Source: Polytrichum commune
Taxonomy: Eukaryota; Streptophyta; Polytrichopsida; Polytrichales; Polytrichaceae
Length of the DNA: 64,000 nt
Assembly: GCA_950295325.1 (NCBI GenBank)
Contig: OX485806.1
Location: 30,752,001-30,816,000 of the forward strand
Direction of reading: 5' to 3'
The notes under the pieces were generated by a model, which had not been told where the DNA came from, did no database searches, and saw nothing but the letters and a program-made list of their open reading frames with translations. Position numbers and translations under genes: made by a program. Shown one piece after another: positions 13,110-25,640 of this stretch. The stretch's first letter is position 1, and the number at the start of each line of letters is the position of its first letter.

Positions 13110-14500
13110 TTTCTCCATTGCTTTCCAAAGCGCCCTCATAATGTTTCCCAAGGCCTTAAAAATGATTTTACAAATCTTCAAAAAACTAGAATTAGTCACC
13201 TCACTGCTGACATGCCTAATATCAACATTTGGGTACTCTTAAGTTCATATGAAAAAATCCTTTATTTTTCTCAAATTGTTTACAACTGGCCCTCGCAACA
13301 CTATCCAATGTTGTCAAATTGATTTTGAACACTCTTCAAAATTTTGATATCAGTCATCTCGGTGCCAAGATGAAAATCATCAACACTTGGGTACTCCTAA
13401 GTTTCTTTGGAAATTTCCTTTATTCTTATCATATTGTTAACAAATGGCCCAAGTAGTGCTTCCTAGGGCTTTCAAAATAAAATTTAAAATTCTCCAAAAA
13501 TTTGAAATTAGTTCACTCATTTTACAAATGGCATGTGTAGTGCTTTCCAAGGCTTTAAACACAATCTTAAGAACTCTCCAAAAATTTGAAATTAGGCACT
13601 TCGATGCCAAGGTGATGAATATCAAACTTTGGGTACTCTTAAGTTTCTCTGAAAATTTCCTTGGTTTTCTTAATTTTTTTACAAATGGCCATCATATTGC
13701 TTCCTAGGACTTTAAAGATAATTCTACAAATCTTCAAAACTTTGGTGCCAAGGTGACCAATATCAAAATTTGGATGTTCTTAAGTTTCTCTAGAAATCTC
13801 CTTTATTATGTTTGAATTGTTTATAAATGGACCTTGCAATGCTTCCTAGGGCTTTCAAAGTGATTTTGAAAACTCTTTAAACATTTTGAGGTAGTCATCT
13901 ATGTGCTAAGATGACCAATATCAATATTTGGTACTCCTACATTTCTTTGGGAATTTCCTTTATTTTTCTCAAATTATTCACAAATGGCCCTTGTAATGTT
14001 ACCCATGGGTTTTAAAGTGATTTTGAAACTCTCCAAATGGTTTTTGAATTAGTCATCTATGTGTGGAGATGACTAATTTCATTATTTTGGGACTCCTAAA
14101 TTTCTTTGGAATTATGCTTTTTTTCTTGAATTGTTTACAAATTGCCCTCGTAGTACTTCCCAAGGCTTTCAAAATGATTATGAAAACTCTCAAAAATTTG
14201 AAATTAGTGATTTGGCTCCAATGGCCTTGGAATCAATTCCTAGGGCTTTTGAAGTGACCTCGACATATCTCAAAGAAATTGAAATGAGGTGTCTAATAAC
14301 AACATTTTGTTAACTTTAAAGTCAGCACAAGAACCTCATTTATTTCTCTCAAATGCGCATCGCTTTCGAGGGCTTTCAAGGTGACCTTCAAAAATCTCCA
14401 AAAATTGACATTCCTATGCTTGGTACCAAGTTTACAAATATCAACATTTGGGTAACCTTGAGATGCCTCAAAATGTTTCTTATTTTCCTTCATTGCTTTG
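13110..14500 (+). repeat. Diverged ~157-bp tandem (satellite-like) array
   Basis: Roughly eight units share the same order: ACAAATGGCCC-like, GCTTCC(T/C)AGGGCTTT, AAACTCTCCAAAAATTTGAAATTAG-like, GCCAAG(A/G)TGA, ATCAA-ATTTGGGTACTC-like and TTTCTCTGAAAATTTCC-like blocks. The CAAATGGCCC-type landmark recurs near 13,272, 13,440, 13,520, 13,680, 13,821, 13,979 and 14,136, so most spacings are 141-160 bp and one unit is half-length. Small ORFs inside it are by-products of the repeat. Confidence 0.8.
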
Positions 14501-15878
14501 TAAATAATGTCACTCTATAGGAGTTTTGTGTACCATGTGTGACTAAGGGTTGTGCTTTACCTTCATGGTGTGATTTAAAAGCCCCCTATAATTACTTAAT
14601 TCTCTAGAATGACATGTTTTCTTCCACCCTATTATTAGTTATATTGCCAATGTTGTTTCATTTTTTGGTAGTCTATATTCTTTATAGTTTTAAAAAATAA
14701 TTTAGAAGCGTACACATTGGATAAGTGGTGCAAAAAGCGCAGCAACAAAAAATGCATGATTCATACATACCATTGCATAACCATACAAGTGCAACACTTT
14801 AGAAAGACAGAATGTACAACTACAACAACATGAAGCAATCATTCCAAGATACAACATGGACGGATTATGCAACAAGAAAATCAAGCACAATTAAAAAACT
14901 ACTTACCAATATGGTATTTTAGGGTTTGAAATTACATTACCATCATGCATCACAAAACAAGGCTTAGGGTGGAAACACAACAAGAGGGAATGCGTGTTCA
15001 AGAATATATTACCCACTTTGTAGTCTAGCCCAAAGCCTCAATGCATTGTCAACCTATTAATTGCTCTCTGCTCCCCTTGTTTTGTAAACCGTAGAAAAAA
15101 AAAAGTCTTGACAAAATGGAATTGGAACCCTAGGTATTGGCAAATGGGAATACAAGAGTGCAAGATGAGGAAGGCGATCAATAACAAATGATAAGAATTT
15201 CCATCCTTTTTGGGCATACAATGTCACAATTTTCATCCTAATATCATGAATCATGCATGCAAAACTAAGCCTACTCGACATTTATCCAAATGTCCTTATC
15301 TTGAACCCCCTATATTCTTAATACAAAATTTGATTGGTCCATATTTAAAGTCTAACTACCTTACTTGTCATGGGATTATACACTTTTTACAGTCCCTAAA
15401 TTATGTGAAAGTCTTTCATAGATTTTATATCAAATGAACTTAATCCCCCCTATATATTAGGCCACACATCATTTTTAAAATGCACTAAGTGACCTACCCA
15501 AGTGATGTTGTCAACACTTCAAAACGGGCTCCTAGGGCTTTACTAAGTAATTAACCAAAGGTAGAATTCGTTTGTTTTTTAGGAGGTAACCACACCTATG
15601 AGCGAAGGGGAAGATTTATGAAGGATAAATATAAGAGCGGTGTTTGTAACCCTTAGGATGTAGCACAACCATGCAACTTCAAACTATTATTGTTGCCTTT
15701 GAAGATGTAACATTCTCACAAAAACAAACTTCTACAACACATAGACTTTTTTAACATCTTCAGTTGCACTAACCTTATCCAACTCTTTGTGATATTGAAA
15801 GCCCTTGCCTTTCCGATGAAAGCCATCCCTTTATTATTAAACATATTGTCAATTGAGCTTACTTTAGCATCGACACAC
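14501..15878. other. AT-rich intergenic DNA, no gene seen
   Basis: No supported coding sequence, RNA gene or terminal repeats. The ORFs of 60-75 codons in this stretch lack known motifs. Confidence 0.45.
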
Positions 15879-15881
15879 TAA

Positions 15882-16263
15882 GGGCGAGTTTCCATGTAGG
15901 CCGCTTGCCCACCAGATTCTAGCATGAACAAGGACAATCCTGCCCAAATGTAGAGGGAATATGGTGGGGTAAGGTTCGTATGTGCCAACTAGCAACTCTC
16001 ATCTTCTCAAACCCGGGCCCATCTACTAACCTCCTCCTCCTATTAAAAGCGGTCTTCAATCCTTTGGTGACTCGGCACTAGTAAGTTTAAGATTCTTTAG
16101 TGAGCGCATGAAAGTCTATTGACCCCATGTCTACAACCGCCCACATCCTAACAGACCGCTAGAATGTGGTTGGATGACGGCTTGTGCTTAACTACATGCA
16201 AACACCTCGAACCCACTATTTTCTAGAATCTAGTGGACGAGCGACCTACATGGAAACTCACCC
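15882..16263. mobile_element. MITE, PIF/Harbinger-like, with TAA target-site duplication
   Basis: The 382-bp element begins GGGCGAGTTTCCATGTAGG and ends with the near-perfect inverse of that sequence. The inverted repeat extends imperfectly for about 40 bp on each side (to GATTCTAG / CTAGAATC). Both ends are flanked by TAA (15879-15881 and 16264-16266), the 3-bp duplication typical of PIF/Harbinger. There is no transposase ORF, so it is non-autonomous. Confidence 0.85.
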
Positions 16264-16266
16264 TAA

Positions 16267-18830
16267 TCTTCATCCTAAGAGCACACCCTACGCCATTTCT
16301 CTCCATAAATTTTCAGAAATCCCTACTTATATTACATATGTTGTAATGCAAACTACTGCATGATAACTTTCACCATGGATATGCCATGTAGTGCATTTGC
16401 CAATCATTGGATTCGCTTCTCAAGCAACACCGTATACCAAAATCAACCAATCAATCTTACTCCTTTTTGGCGTTGGCTTTTTGGCCCTTTGTATCCAACA
16501 ATGTCTAATATTAGAAAACAAACGATTGAATGTCTCGACACACCATGTATGGAATTTCCCGTATCTTACCCAAATGCACCATTGTAGGTTCCACTTAACA
16601 AACCATATTTGCCTTTTGAAGCCCTAAAAATTACGCTTATCTCCAAGTCGAATACATAGGAGTCTTTGTCTCTACCTTGAACTGGACTTCCCATCCAACT
16701 ACCTACGATTTTTCCTTACAATAGAGTCATTTGTAAAATTGTGAATACAGGTAGAAACTGTGTGTTTGATCTTTCTTTGAGAAAACTTTCTATTAAGAAT
16801 TTGTTAGTTCATTGTGTATCAAAACATATTTTGAACGTTCAATGCAACGTTTAGGACTTCCTCTTTCCATCTCTCAAACTTTGAGAAAAATTAGGATCTA
16901 AAGTAGGTTTGTGCATGGGATCTGCTGACCTAAATCCCATATTAGCTTATGCAAGGTTAGTTTGGCCGATCCATCCTAGTAAGACAAGCTAGAAAACTAG
17001 TTTTTAATAACAAACACCACTCTTTGTGTAAGGCAATCTAAGCATTAAGAAAACTTGGGTGACTTTATGTTGTTCTAATAAACTTAGGGTTTGGGACTAA
17101 ACTTATGGTGTCATGCATGCTATGTTACATATAACTCTAATAATCTTCAAATAAAAACACCACTTTCAACCCATTTTTACAACACTTCAAAATAGAAACG
17201 TGAGGACAAAATAATCATCCAATACCGCAATTCAAAACTCACAAATTACATCCTTGAAATAAAACAATAAACAACGACAAGCCTTTAATGTGGGTGGGGT
17301 TCAAATGTCCACAAGTTTCTCAAACTTCGTGAGAAACAATTCATGTACTAATCAATCCGTTGATGTAATTGTAAAACTATGACCAGTAGTGGATTTGAAG
17401 AAAATGACATCTTCTTAGTAGATTGGGCAATTGCGGCAAACCAAGACCTCCCAAGGGTGTTTGGGTTTATACCAATGTTGGACCGATATATATTTGAATG
17501 CATGGATCAATAATCAACGTTAACAATAGTATCAAAGAACCCACCCGTGGGTATCAAAATTGTAATACAAGTCAAATATTGATATTTGGTGTGTATATCA
17601 AAGTTAGAGAATCTTTAGATACTTGAGTTATTATTCGGGTTGATACCATTCTAAACCATATTGATAAAAGGGTAATTTTACTTAAGTATGAAAGTTCTTA
17701 CATGGTATATAGACTTAGATGGTGTTGAAAACAAGAACACCGTCAAATTTGCATACCCATGCCCATCAAAAAATATGAAATATTCAATATAGATACCCGA
17801 ATGGTATCCAGAAAAAACAACAACATTGGTTTATACTTCAAGAGCTAATGATACTACCAAGCAAACATAGGTTGTAGGATTTTATACTAACAAAACTCAA
17901 GATACGACATGCCATATGTGAGTTGGGTTTGAATTTCAAAGCCTACTACCAACCTTGAAAAGAACACAATTTTCTCACACTATCATCCATTGTTGTCCAA
18001 CAATTTATAATCCATTAAGCCGGCGGGGGAGGGATTTTGGCCACCTTTGTTATATGAAATTCTAGAAATGGCGACGAGCTTTGTGGACTTCCCTTCATTT
18101 AAAACCCCTCCACTATCACTAGAGTCATCACTAGTGTCCTCGTCTTAAACAACCTCGTCTCCACCGTCATTGATCGTAACCTCATATCCACCATCATTCT
18201 CACAAAATTTCGAGACATACATTTTGTGATCTTATCCCAAGCTCCCGGGCACTTCCACTCATTCACATCAACTTTTATATGTGCAAAAACACCAATGTGT
18301 TTAAACCCCTTAATGCATTCATCATCTAGGTATCTCTTGTAGAGCTAAATTACATCACTTTGGTCATTTTCTAGAACTACAAGGAGCAAATGGATGTCCA
18401 AACTTATGTTCTTTGCCGCTAGATTTCTAGCACAATACACAAACTCATCCACAAATACCTTTATCGCACTTATCTTCAATGATCAAAACACCTCTTTGGG
18501 ATAAGTTTTGGAATTGCATGGGAAACTTCACAACAAGACCCCCAAGTGTTGGATCCCTTCCACGATCACTTCATGGATAATACATTGATACTTCTTTAAA
18601 GAGGTCAAAATCATAAAGTCCTTGTCAGTGTCACCATGTGTATTGATAACATGCACATCACCGCAACAAGTGCAAACTTCTCACCCAACTTTTTGATGTT
18701 GGGGTAGGAACTTTGTGTAACTTGCATTCTCCGTAAACCTCTTTAAATTGTCGAAAAAAATACTAAGTAATATACTTATGCATCTTGTCATAAGTGTGTA
18801 ACATCTCATTCAAATCCTTCTCTAAAGCCT
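16267..18830. other. Intergenic DNA with a dispersed repeat at about 17,490-17,850
   Basis: No gene was recognised. About 17,490-17,850 resembles the reverse complement of about 58,030-58,330; both share a GATATTTGGTGTGTATATCAA-type block and a CATACCCATGCCC-type block. The two are diverged copies of one interspersed family in opposite orientation, 40 kb apart. Confidence 0.5.
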
Positions 18831-18835
18831 TATAG

Positions 18836-19797
18836 TGTCGCAACCCTTGCTAGCCCCTTTAACAATCTTGCCAATTTTCATTTCTAGCAAAGGTTACGAG
18901 CGCTAACCCTTCGCATTCCGCCATGCTAATGGTTAGCTCCTCCTACCCCGGACCTTCTAGTTCATAAGAGGGAACCAACCCTCCCACTTTGCTTTTGGGA
19001 CTCACCCCTTAATCGGTAACCAATTCCTAGATGTGGACTTCCATCCATGGAATTCCAATCCTTTGTTGATCATCGCGTTGCCGGAGCAACACTACAACAA
19101 CCCGAAGCATACTAGGCAACTATGGCCTCACATTGGGCCAATGCCCATGGAGGCCGTGCCGTTCGGCCTCGGGTGGGTGAGGCCACACCACCTCACCCAT
19201 ATAAGCCTCTAGGACTCTACGCAGGCCCCTATCCCACCGTCAAGAAACCTTTTGTCTCTCTACCAAGAGTTGGGGCCAAGTAGACATTTTCCTTTAGCCG
19301 ATGGGCCTAGAAGCCTCCAGCAGCTTCAGACCATCATATCTTCCTTGTATGATATCTGACGCTAACAAGCAACCACTCAATCTTCATCTACGCTTCACCT
19401 AGATGCCCATGGACTCCTCACTTGCCCCATTTGGGCAAGTATTGAGGAAGTTATGCTTGTTTAAACCTTGGCAGTCCCCGGGAGCCACTCCCAGGCCACT
19501 GCTGTACCAAGGCGACAACGCCCCGTTCAAATTGCCATAACTCCTAGCTCACACCTCCAATTGAGGTTTTCTTGAGCATTATGGAATCTACACGCCATAA
19601 GTTACACATAGCTCATGGCCTTACCCTCGTGCCTCCTAGTCTCCATGGGTGGGAGACGTTCCCAACGCCCGGGGCCTCACCCACACTAGGCTCACTTGGG
19701 CCCTCTCACCAACGGCGCCACAAGTCCCGGGTGTCACTATGGGGTCCCCCTTGTACACATGGTGTTTCGGGCACTCCTTATGGAGAGGTGCGCAACA
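18836..19797 (-). mobile_element. Solo LTR of the chromovirus family seen at 36.5-43.3 kb
   Basis: This is the reverse complement of the LTR at 36,491-37,464, about 962 bp long. It begins TGTCGCAACCCTTGCTAGC and ends GAGGTGCGCAACA on the plus strand. It is flanked by the direct repeat TATAG (18831-18835 and 19798-19802), a 5-bp target duplication. No internal region is attached, so it is a solo LTR left by LTR-LTR recombination. Many substitutions and small indels against the intact copy mark it as older. Confidence 0.92.
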
Positions 19798-19802
19798 TAT
19801 AG

Positions 19803-22270
19803 TGTAATGGTACGATATTCACAAATGAGCCATAACACGAACTCTAATAACAAATACACACGTGTATGCAACTCAAGATTAAACATGCTAGGATTTCTTT
19901 ACTTCATTCAAACTATTGCTTAGTGCATGTACAAACACACATGTCAAGCATAGTGCTAGGAGCTTAGAGTCGAATCATACATTTAGGCTCTACAATGCCT
20001 TAACATGCTAAGAATGTCACGATTTTGACAAAAGATAGTATTGATGAAACAATGGCACGTGCATGGGATTGCAATGCATAGCTCCAAATATTTGAACTAA
20101 CTATAAATTCTCAAAAGACATAGTTGGTTCACATATTTCCAAGCTTGAGAAATATGTAGTTGAATTTCAACTTATTTTCAGGGTCTTTACCAAAGCTATT
20201 GAAGCGGAAGCCGATTTTATGCAAGATGATAATAGTCCACAAAGATTGAGAGCCTAGATTTACTAATGGGCCTCAAACCCATGCTTCCTATTACAAAATT
20301 GCAGACCTTGGGCAATTGACCAAGTAGCATCACCTAGCTGAATTTTCCGGGCCCCTATTTTGTCACTTAGCTTTAGCTAGCTAGGTTCACAGAGCTTAGG
20401 AGTCTTACTTAGCTTTAGCTAGCCAACTTTTTCGGAACTCTCATTTTCACTCAGCTTCGACTAGCTAAAAAGTTGTGTGACATGCATATTCATTCTAAAC
20501 ATGAGAGAAATCCATTCAAACGAAACCAAACAATATATATTTGGTTATATTGCTCTCAGTTGGCTTTGTATTTTCACGTTGTTGCACAAGGAAATTGAAA
20601 GGCTTTAAATCAACACGTATAGTAGGTTTCCTCACTTTCAACTAGCATTGATGATAGATCATCATCTTCATCATCATCATCACTATCATCATCATTTTCA
20701 TTATCATTGGAATCGTCAATGCCATATGGCAATTCAAGATGAGATGGAATCAAGGAGATTCCGTGACATCCGCTAGATTATTAGGAATTAGGCTCAATGT
20801 TCAGTTTTAAAAACATTGTTGCTTCAACGAGTATGGGTTTGAGAGATGACCGTTTGGGTGCAATGACATCATTCATTCCACCGAGACTGCATTCAAATTC
20901 TAGCTAGCTATTTGGCTAACTTTCCTCACCCGGAATATGGCACTTAGTTTTAGCTAGCTATTATTTTGAGGCATCGAATTCATGCATAGCTTTAGCTAGT
21001 TGGAGCTTTTAGCAAACTAAATAGTTGCCCACTTAGTTCGTTGTCTAAGATTTGCAAGATTGAAATCGGTTTTCTTGAGGTTGCTCATGTCCGGGGACCC
21101 TCATATGATAAATCTCCACAACCATCACCAACAATTGTTGGGGATGGCACCACCAGAGACACAATATGAGAACATGATAGAACTTCATAGATACGTTACA
21201 AAATAAAATACATTTTTTCCAACCCATAGCTTACCTTTACCTAGATGATGTCTTGAACCTTGCCTCAAAGTTCATCAAACAAATAACAATGATCTAGACT
21301 AGCCACATTGGAAAGGCCACTTGCATTTATATATTTTATAATTATTTTTTACAAATTGAAACTTATATTTATAATTCAAAGTCATAATTCATAGGTGTTT
21401 GGAGGCCCATTTCAGGAAGTTGGTACAACAATAAGACAACCATGCCAACAAGCCACTCCCACACCCATTGCATCTAATGAGCACATAAATGATAACCTCC
21501 CTAACCAAGCCAACTTGGAACCCCTACCTCAAACACACCCATGCCTTCCATCTCAAAATGTTTGTTGTGTCCATGTGCTTATTGTGCTCAAAGTGTTGGT
21601 ATACGTGGTTTCTTTTCTTCATCTCAAGTGGAGACACATTTACTGTTGCACGGGTCCACAACAATGAATGTAATAAATTTATTTTTTATTTTTACCAATG
21701 TTAGTCCTTCTCTCTGCCTAAAACTTAATATGCCTTTCACAAGATTTAACTACACTCAAACAATTCCTCTCCTCTAGTAACCCTTGGTGCTTCTTTGACT
21801 CTCTCTACCACAAGGTTATTCTTCCTCTCGATCAATAGTGGTTCCTTCCTTCATGATTTATCTAACTTGTTTGTGCCTACTATAGGGTTCATTCACTCAA
21901 AGTCTTTCTCTTGAAGTGTTGGCAGACTATGGTGCGATAACGCCAACCTCAGCTAATAGTTGTACGCGTGCTCTCAAATTTCAACAGTTCATATAACCCA
22001 TGCTCAAAGATCACCATAAGCTTTATCACAAAGTTGCAATCCCACAATCCCCAACAATTGTTAATTGGTTCACATCAATTAATTTAATTATCCTCATTGC
22101 ACAATCTCTATGTTGAGGGAGACAAATTAGCTAAGTAGAACAAGATGCTCAAGCAACCTAAACAAAATGCATGCATACATGGGCTTGCCTTGCCTCTTTA
22201 TTTGAGGCGGGAAACATGTCACTATAACCAACTACGAGCTTTTGAACTTGTAAGTATAATTCTAATCGCT
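19803..22270. other. Intergenic DNA with short motif clusters, no gene seen
   Basis: Two clusters carry an imperfect ACTTAGCTTTAGCTAGC motif: near 20,368, 20,409 and 20,452, and near 20,900, 20,942 and 20,986, with 41-44 bp spacing within each. A CAT-type trinucleotide microsatellite lies at about 20,660-20,715. The remaining small ORFs have no recognised domain. Confidence 0.5.
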
Positions 22271-22377
22271 TTGTCATGTAAATAGCGAAGGTGTGTTACT
22301 GCAACTCGAGTACCAACCACCACTAATAAATACAACTAAAACATGGCAAAGACACACATAAACAAAACACCTCCACA
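22271..22377 (-). mobile_element. Truncated 3' LTR of the methyltransferase Gypsy element
   Basis: About 107 bp match the start of the 5' LTR at 29,990-30,096 with moderate divergence; on the minus strand it begins TGTGGAGGTGTTTTG. The match ends abruptly at 22,271, where the 5' LTR continues but this side does not, so the rest of the LTR has been deleted or replaced. Confidence 0.75.
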
Positions 22378-22388
22378 TGCCCCCCCTT
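22378..22388 (-). other. Polypurine tract of the methyltransferase Gypsy element
   Basis: On the minus strand, AAGGGGGGG followed by CA abuts the TG that opens the 3' LTR. The same purine run precedes the LTR at 30,097-30,107. It is the expected primer site for plus-strand synthesis. Confidence 0.7.
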
Positions 22389-22708
22389 AGCTAACTACGG
22401 AGTCCTGCCAAGCAGCTAGGACCAATGCCAATCGAAAGGGCATGGATAATGAAGAATTGCTCCGCAACCAACAAGTGTGGTGTATGTCATTCCAAGAAAT
22501 TGTAAGCTAGGTGCAGTGTGAGCCCCATCCTTAATCGCCTCTGATGTTTGGCCATCAAATTCCAAAGAATTAAATATGTCGTTTCACGTTTGATTGCGTC
22601 TCTAAACTATAACTCATCATTTTCCATTTAGGCATGCATAACACGGTGAAAGCCACATATGATCATTGAATATGACTGGTGGAAGCACTAGGTACCGAAA
22701 GATCCTCA

Positions 22709-22843
22709 ACAGAGAGGACAACTTCACTGTCCAGATCGGAGAGAAGTCAAGGGTGGTCTCAAGCATGCCATGAGCCAACCACGTTGACACTGATCACACA
22801 AGAGCATAGTAGCTATTCATTTTTTCTCCCCACATATAAAATA
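22709..22843 (-). pseudogene. PHD finger (C4HC3) downstream of integrase
   Basis: One minus-strand frame keeps the PHD spacing: (C)-x2-C, 11 codons, C-D-Q-C, four residues (QRGW), (H), two residues, C, 14 codons, C-P-L-C. The phrase LLCDQCQRGW and the following CLRPPL are typical of PHD fingers that read histone H3 tails. Three positions are damaged by single-base changes: first Cys is Tyr, the His is Leu, and there are two in-frame stops. In the parent element it would lie C-terminal to integrase, where chromoviruses carry a chromodomain, so a chromatin-targeting role is plausible. That role is inference. Confidence 0.75.
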
Positions 22844-22849
22844 TGGAAA

Positions 22850-24150
22850 ATACTCTGGCACGATGGCCAGTTCAGGATGAATTGTACCCTCAATGGGGCA
22901 CAATTTTTGGAATGCTCACAACATTTCCTGCCATCCTTGTCTTCCAACAACAACAAACCACTCGACAACACCTCCTTCACTTGAACGATAGTGCACCCCG
23001 CCCTGGCATCCAATGTCGTGGACGCCTCACGTTGGAGATAGACATAATCCCCTTGCCGGAATCTCCGCAACTGAGGTCGGTAAACACCACTGCGAATGCG
23101 TGCATAACGCAATGTGTCACGGTGTTGAGCAATGGACGAATTTTCCATGGCCATAGGCATGGCCCTTTGGAAGAATTGAGCCCATTCCTGCAAACACTCT
23201 GCCCAAATGTTTGGGTCAACCAAATCCACAACAGAAGCTAGTTTTTCCCGAATAGAACTCGGGAGTATAGGCTTACGTCCATACAACAACTGATACGGGT
23301 TGTAAGACGCCAATGAGGCTTGCCTACTAAATAAATAGCCCATAGCAATCTAAGGCAACATAAGGTTCCAATCCTGGTGGCTTCGCCAGAGTAATTCATA
23401 CTTCCTCAAGCCAAACTTGGTTGTCTGAACAACCTGATCAACCAAGCCATCCACCTCTAGATGATCTCACGAGGTGGTACGGTGATCTATAAGGGCCTTA
23501 GTGCACAATTCCTCAAAAACACCGAGGAACTCCCTCCTTTGGTCTGTCAATTCCTCAGCCAGTGCTCCAAAACATGCCAACACACAATCTAAAAAGGTTG
23601 CCGCAGCAAAATCTACAGAGTTTTGGGGTACAACGACAAACTCAATTCACTTTCTAAAATCCTCCACCATCACCACCGTGTACTGTGATGCATGTGGTGT
23701 GACAACCAATGGCCCTGCAAAGTCTAATAACTAACGGTAGCCCAGTCCCATGATAAGTAAGGGTTGTAATTGAGGTGACAAGGTGTTGAAGCTAGACATG
23801 ACCCGATCACAAACTTCACACCTCCTGACATAAGAAACTACCTGCTGATACATGCCAGTCCACCAATATTGGCCGTCCAACATTGAATGTGTTTTACGTA
23901 TGCCAAATTGGTCAGGTTCCTCGCGTACTTGTCACACCAAGGAGGCCCTCCAATCTAGTCTAGGGACAATACGCCTTGTCCCATTTGACCACAATCAAAA
24001 TAACAAACCATTCTCCCAACCGAATCTTATTATTTGATGTCCAATCCGATCCATTTCCATCACCGAGATAGACAAGGGAAAGGTTCTATGCTGAAGCTTA
24101 TGCAATACGGGCATATCCTCCCATATATACACAATAACTTGAGGTCGATC
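22850..24150 (-). pseudogene. Gypsy integrase, decayed
   Basis: Frames can be followed across several stops. The zinc-binding region ends YVRRCEVCDRV near 23,830. The core begins LLDFAGPLVVTP with the first Asp, and a TDQRREF block near 23,530 gives the second. The expected terminal Glu block reads GLVDQVVQ, so that Glu appears lost. The C-terminal part at 23,343-22,850 reads without stops (ASYNPYQLLYGRKPILP, then GDYVYLQREAS and GLLLLEDKDG), typical of Gypsy integrase tails. Confidence 0.85.
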
Positions 24151-24359
24151 AGTCTCATCATCCGAGCCCTGTATCGGAACCTCAAGAGCAGTGCCAGAAA
24201 ACAAAGTGAGGTAAGCAGCCGCATGCCAACCTGGAACCGCCTCTCGATCACAATTCCCATGCCAACTAGTCCCGGTCAAATCCTCATCCAAAGGACTTGG
24301 ATTGCGTGAAAGTCCATCTACATCCAAGTTGGTAATTCCGGCATGGTGTATCACCTCAA

Positions 24360-25640
24360 AGTCGTACTCCTAGAGTAATTAAGCCCACATGGCGAACTTG
24401 CCAGAGAACTTATTTGACTCCATGAGCCAACGTCAAGGTTGATGGTTAGTTACCAAAGTAAAGCGCTGACCATAGAGGTATGGCCGGAAATGGGCAATAG
24501 CCCACACCGCCGCCAAAACTTTTCCTTCATAGGATGAATAATTAGCCTCCGTAGTGTTGTTGCTTCGCGAAGTATAAGCAACAACATACTTCTGGCCATA
24601 GTCATTCTTCTGAGTGAGAACTACTCCCAAAGCCAATGAACTCCAGTTCGTATGCAATTGGAAGAATTTGGAGACATCTGGATGTTGAAGCATTGGAACC
24701 GCATCTAGTCTATGCTTCAATGTCTCAAATGCTTGTTGTTGCTCACGACCCCAAGTCCAAGGTTGGTCTTTGCTCGTGAGAATGATAAGAGGCTTGGCAA
24801 TCAAGCTAAAGTTCTTGATGAATCGACGGTAGTAATTCGCCAAGCCCAACAAAGCACGAAGTCTCGGAACATTGAACGGTGCTAAAATCTTCTACAAAGC
24901 GTCCACCTTAGTTTGTTACACCCCAATACCTCATGGAAAAATCATATGACCTACATATGCTAAGCGCAATTTCCACCGCCACAACTGTTAAAAAACGGCT
25001 TGCAGATGCCCCACATGCTCTTGTGTTGTCTTGCTGAAGATGATCACTTCATCAATGTAACATTGAGCAAAGGGCAAGCCAGAGAGGACTTGGTCCAATA
25101 CTCTCTGAAATTCAACAGGTGCATTTTTTAGGCCAAATGGCAGAAATTTCCAATGGTAAAATTGATCTTTTCCATTCTGATCAACTCCTCAGTATGCAGT
25201 TTTTACCCGATCTCCCGCAAGTAATGGGAGATGGTGATAGCCGGATCTCAAGTCCAAGGTGCTAAAGACTCAAGAAAATCCGATGGCATCGAACAACTCC
25301 TCTGGAATTGGCATGGGATACAAATCCGACTTGGTCTTGCGGTTAACTAGACGGTAGTCCCCGCAGATCCGCTCTTCCGTCCAATTGCCAAAGATATTTT
25401 TCTTTGATGGCATAACTGTAGCACACGCATATTCCATGTTGGAGAGTTTAATAAGCCTTGTTGCCAAGAGCTTTTGGCAACGAGCTTGGACACCAATTCT
25501 CTCAAGAACACTAAGTCTGGAAGGTCTCCAAAAAATAGGATGGTCGTCCTTCCGCTGAATGTGGATGGGTTTTCCTTTATAGCCTTCAACATTTTAAAAG
25601 CTAAAAGCAAAACACCCACGGTATGAGCGAATGAACACTC
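24360..25640 (-). pseudogene. Gypsy reverse transcriptase and RNase H, decayed
   Basis: RT begins near 25,460 with RICGDYRLVNRKTKSDLYPMP, continues through FSTLDLRSGYHHLPL, and reaches the active-site block QCYIDEVIIFS at 25,048-25,059. The second catalytic Asp of YIDD is Glu here. The connection LLGLANYYRRFIKNFS and the RNase H blocks TNWSSLALGVVLTQ and NYSSYEGKVLAAVWA lie at 24,433-24,852, the longest open stretch. Several stops and at least one frameshift interrupt it. Confidence 0.88.

Noticed and set aside
13110-14500. CRISPR-like array
   Set aside because: Units are long, diverged and contiguous without unique spacers, and the DNA is plant nuclear.
22843-24309. Plus-strand ORFs of 90-132 codons
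   Set aside because: Antisense of the Gypsy integrase and RNase H.
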